From contig CAUDNR010004573.1 of the NCBI GenBank assembly GCA_958430865.1, positions 12,688 through 37,265 on the forward strand: 24,578 nt of DNA, in the 5' to 3' direction. Of this stretch, positions 22,798 through 24,578 are shown one piece after another. The number at the start of each line of letters is the position of its first letter. Positions within the stretch are counted from its first letter, which is position 1. This DNA is from Entrophospora sp. SA101 (lineage: Eukaryota; Glomeromycota; Glomeromycetes; Entrophosporales; Entrophosporaceae). The translations under genes were made by a program, and so were the position numbers. A model generated the notes under the pieces. The model was not told the DNA's origin and did no database searches. It saw only the letters and a list, made by a program, of their open reading frames with translations.

Positions 22798-23775
22798 TTC
22801 ACATTTATTATCGCAGCTCATTGATTCATTTATTTTAATTGATTGATTGTTGAATATATATATATAAGTCTCTGAACTAATCGAATCGAGGCGAATTTTA
22901 AAGTGGTTCGAATTTCAAAAAAACTTGATTCCTAAATTTCCAACTAATTCTTCTTCACAATTCTAAATTTCTTTTGATGTCATATTAAAAGGCTTCATTC
23001 AATATTTGAAAACTAATTTTTTGTTGACAACGTTCATAAATATGTCTACAGTTGGTGATAAAAAGACTACTTACGATCTGTGCTCAAAAAGTCACATCCT
23101 AATAGTAAGAACACGCTATGTTGATGTGAAAAGGATCAGACATGTATGTAGGTACATTAGTACATTTTATATATACTTTGAGACATGCCCTCACAATCTC
23201 AACTTCCTTACCACCCAACACATGCTAGTCGAAAATATATATATATTCTATTTAAAAAAAATCACTTAATAATACGATATAATTTTTTCAAGTTAATTTC
23301 AACTTGTTATTATTCTTATTCCCGAATACTAATTATCACGTAAACGAAAGAGAAAAACCTCTAGAGGGACTACGTTTTTTTTTGTGTAAATATTTTTGGA
23401 TTCATCATGCGACTTTAAAAAACTATGAATATTTTTTTAAAAAATATAAAAGGCGATTTCTCTCCTGACAGAAGACAATATGCACGCACAAATTACACAT
23501 ATGAAATTTATGGAAGTCAAGTTTCATCTATAATACATGGAATATTTGGCTCATGGTTTTCTAATGTTTCTACGTCCTCTCATTGGTATTTATTTAACAA
23601 TTTATCAATAAAATTTATGTTTTTCAAGCAAGTCAAATTTATTATTATATTATTATTATTATTATTATTAATTTTCACTGAAAAACCACCAATATTTTAC
23701 TACTAATAAATAATAATGAAGTAATAACAGTAGGAATGATAAATGTTTTCAGGAATTAATATAGAACAAAGCGTT
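22798..23775. other. Intergenic, no confident gene
   Basis: Open frames at 23006-23269 and 23425-23706 exist. The second starts at an ATG and has a mixed-composition N-terminus (RRQYARTNYTYEIYGSQVSS) before a poly-Leu tail produced by an ATT repeat at 23641-23671. Neither shows a family signature. A (TA)n tract lies at about 22855-22865. Confidence 0.3.
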
Positions 23776-23852
23776 AAATGAATAAGCTGCTGTATAAGTA
23801 CTCAACTAGCATATGACCATGAACTTATAACAGATGATATAATCGATACAAC
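23776..23852. repeat. Inverted repeat arm, partner at 1-77
   Basis: Exact reverse complement of 1-77 over all 77 bases. Here the sequence sits naturally in front of a candidate start codon at 23865, while at the window start it is fused to direct repeat copy A. The copy at the window start is therefore the likely derived one. Confidence 0.95.
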
Positions 23853-23864
23853 TCAAGTAAAACT

Positions 23865-23970
23865 ATGATAACTTGGGAAATTGTTTATTTATTAATATTA
23901 ACTGGATTTGCATCAACATTTTGGTTGGAACATCCACAAAAAAAATTTGGTGCTAATATTCAAATGCAAG
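23865..23970 (+). CDS. Candidate first exon, small membrane-anchored protein
   Basis: ATG at 23865 opens MITWEIVYLLILTGFASTFW and then a charged stretch (LEHPQKKFGANIQMQ), followed by a GT donor at 23971 (CAAG|gtattc). The first 20 residues could be a signal peptide or membrane segment. I could not find the next exon; the following DNA is a tandem repeat. It may be a real gene start or a fragment. Confidence 0.35.
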
Positions 23971-24039
23971 GTATTCAATTTATAAATATTATTAACATAT
24001 TTTGGTAAGAATTTATTAATCAAAAAATTTTTTAGTAAA

Positions 24040-24230
24040 TAGTTAAGAAAGATAACCAACAATTAATGGATCATGTAAGATTGTAAGATAAAAATAGTTA
24101 AGAAAGATAGCTAACAATTAATGGATCGTAGATAAAAGTAGCCAAGAAAGATAGCCAACAATTAATGGATCGTAAGATAAAAATAATTAAGAAACATAAT
24201 CACGATCACATGGATTATGTAAGATCGTTT
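24040..24230. repeat. Tandem repeat of about 45-55 bp, four degenerate units
   Basis: Units contain TTAAGAAAGATA, then CAACAATTAATGGATC and GTAAGATAAAAATA. Starts are near 24040, 24094, 24138 and 24180; the last unit is more diverged. No coding potential. Confidence 0.8.
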
Positions 24231-24429
24231 AACCAAGCAGTGTAGTCACGTACAACAATAATCTGTTAAACAAAACGTTACTGAAGTTTTTCTTTTTGCA
24301 ATATTTCGTTAAAAAAATTTTGGAGAGCACTCTGCAGCTGCAGTTTAAATAATTTTTTTTTTATATATACAACGCGAAATTTTTTCTAATAAAAAATCAT
24401 TACTGAAATTGGATTTTTGATTACACAAT

Positions 24430-24516
24430 TTATTTAAAATTAATATTAAAATTTTCCTTATTATCATCTTCGAAACCATCGGTAATAGTGCCCAATTGAT
24501 CATCAAATAATTGAAG
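24430..24516 (-). CDS. Candidate last exon of a minus-strand gene
   Basis: On the minus strand, TATATTTTAG (acceptor at 24517-24518) is followed by 28 codons (LQLFDDQLGTITDGF, EDDNKENFNINFK) and TAA. Mixed composition with acidic residues, in frame from the splice site, suggests a real terminal exon of a gene continuing beyond the right edge. The product is unknown. Confidence 0.35.
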   Translation of the reverse strand, partial: LQLFDDQLGTITDGFEDDNKENFNINFK

Positions 24517-24578
24517 CTAAAATATAAAAAATATTATGGCATTAGCAACATTATTATTTGTTGAATTATTTATCTTCT

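Noticed and set aside
22900..22925. tRNA-like GGTTCGAAT motif
   Set aside because: No acceptor stem, anticodon arm or D arm could be built around it; no tRNA gene was seen anywhere in the window.

Overview
The window reads as nuclear DNA of a fungus, most likely a Rhizophagus-type arbuscular mycorrhizal fungus (Glomeromycotina). It is very AT-rich. Genes are broken by many short introns of about 75-100 nt with GT-AG ends. The gene content also fits: a CxxC-headed TKL-like kinase, a jelly-roll plus MIR-domain protein, and abundant MITE-like repeats. The taxonomic call is inference; nothing in the window names the species.

Layout. 1-1965: an inverted-repeat fragment fused to copy A of a 1.9-kb direct repeat. 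1966-4312: pieces of a broken, unrecognised spliced gene interrupted by a MITE. 4313-6446: AT-rich DNA with a 610-bp TIR element and degenerate AT tandem repeats. 6447-8386: an intact GAPDH gene (337 aa, 11 exons in my model). 9258-11043: an alpha-arrestin-like gene (566 aa, two exons). 11044-14797: intergenic DNA with tandem repeats, a 373-bp MITE and a decayed DDE-type transposase. 14798-16622: a jelly-roll/MIR gene carrying a frameshift, an in-frame stop and a MITE in its fifth intron. 18390-19806 (minus): an intact protein kinase gene (442 aa, two exons). 20221-22116: copy B of the direct repeat, running into a longer version of the coding remnant that is cut off in copy A. 23776-23852: the partner of the inverted repeat at the window start. 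23865-24516: a candidate first exon on plus, a short tandem array, and a candidate last exon on minus.

There is no operon-like arrangement. GAPDH is housekeeping metabolism, the arrestin a likely ubiquitin-ligase adaptor, and the kinase a probable signalling protein of an expanded family; they do not form one pathway. I found no obvious new multigene system. The two most interesting signals are: (i) the GAPDH reading frame closes only if a 2-nt exon (7085-7086), flanked by two canonical introns, is spliced in; and (ii) copy A of the 1.9-kb repeat begins at a junction where a perfect 77-bp inverted copy of sequence from 23.8 kb meets the repeat through 8 bp of shared sequence, as expected for template switching (or for a chimeric assembly).
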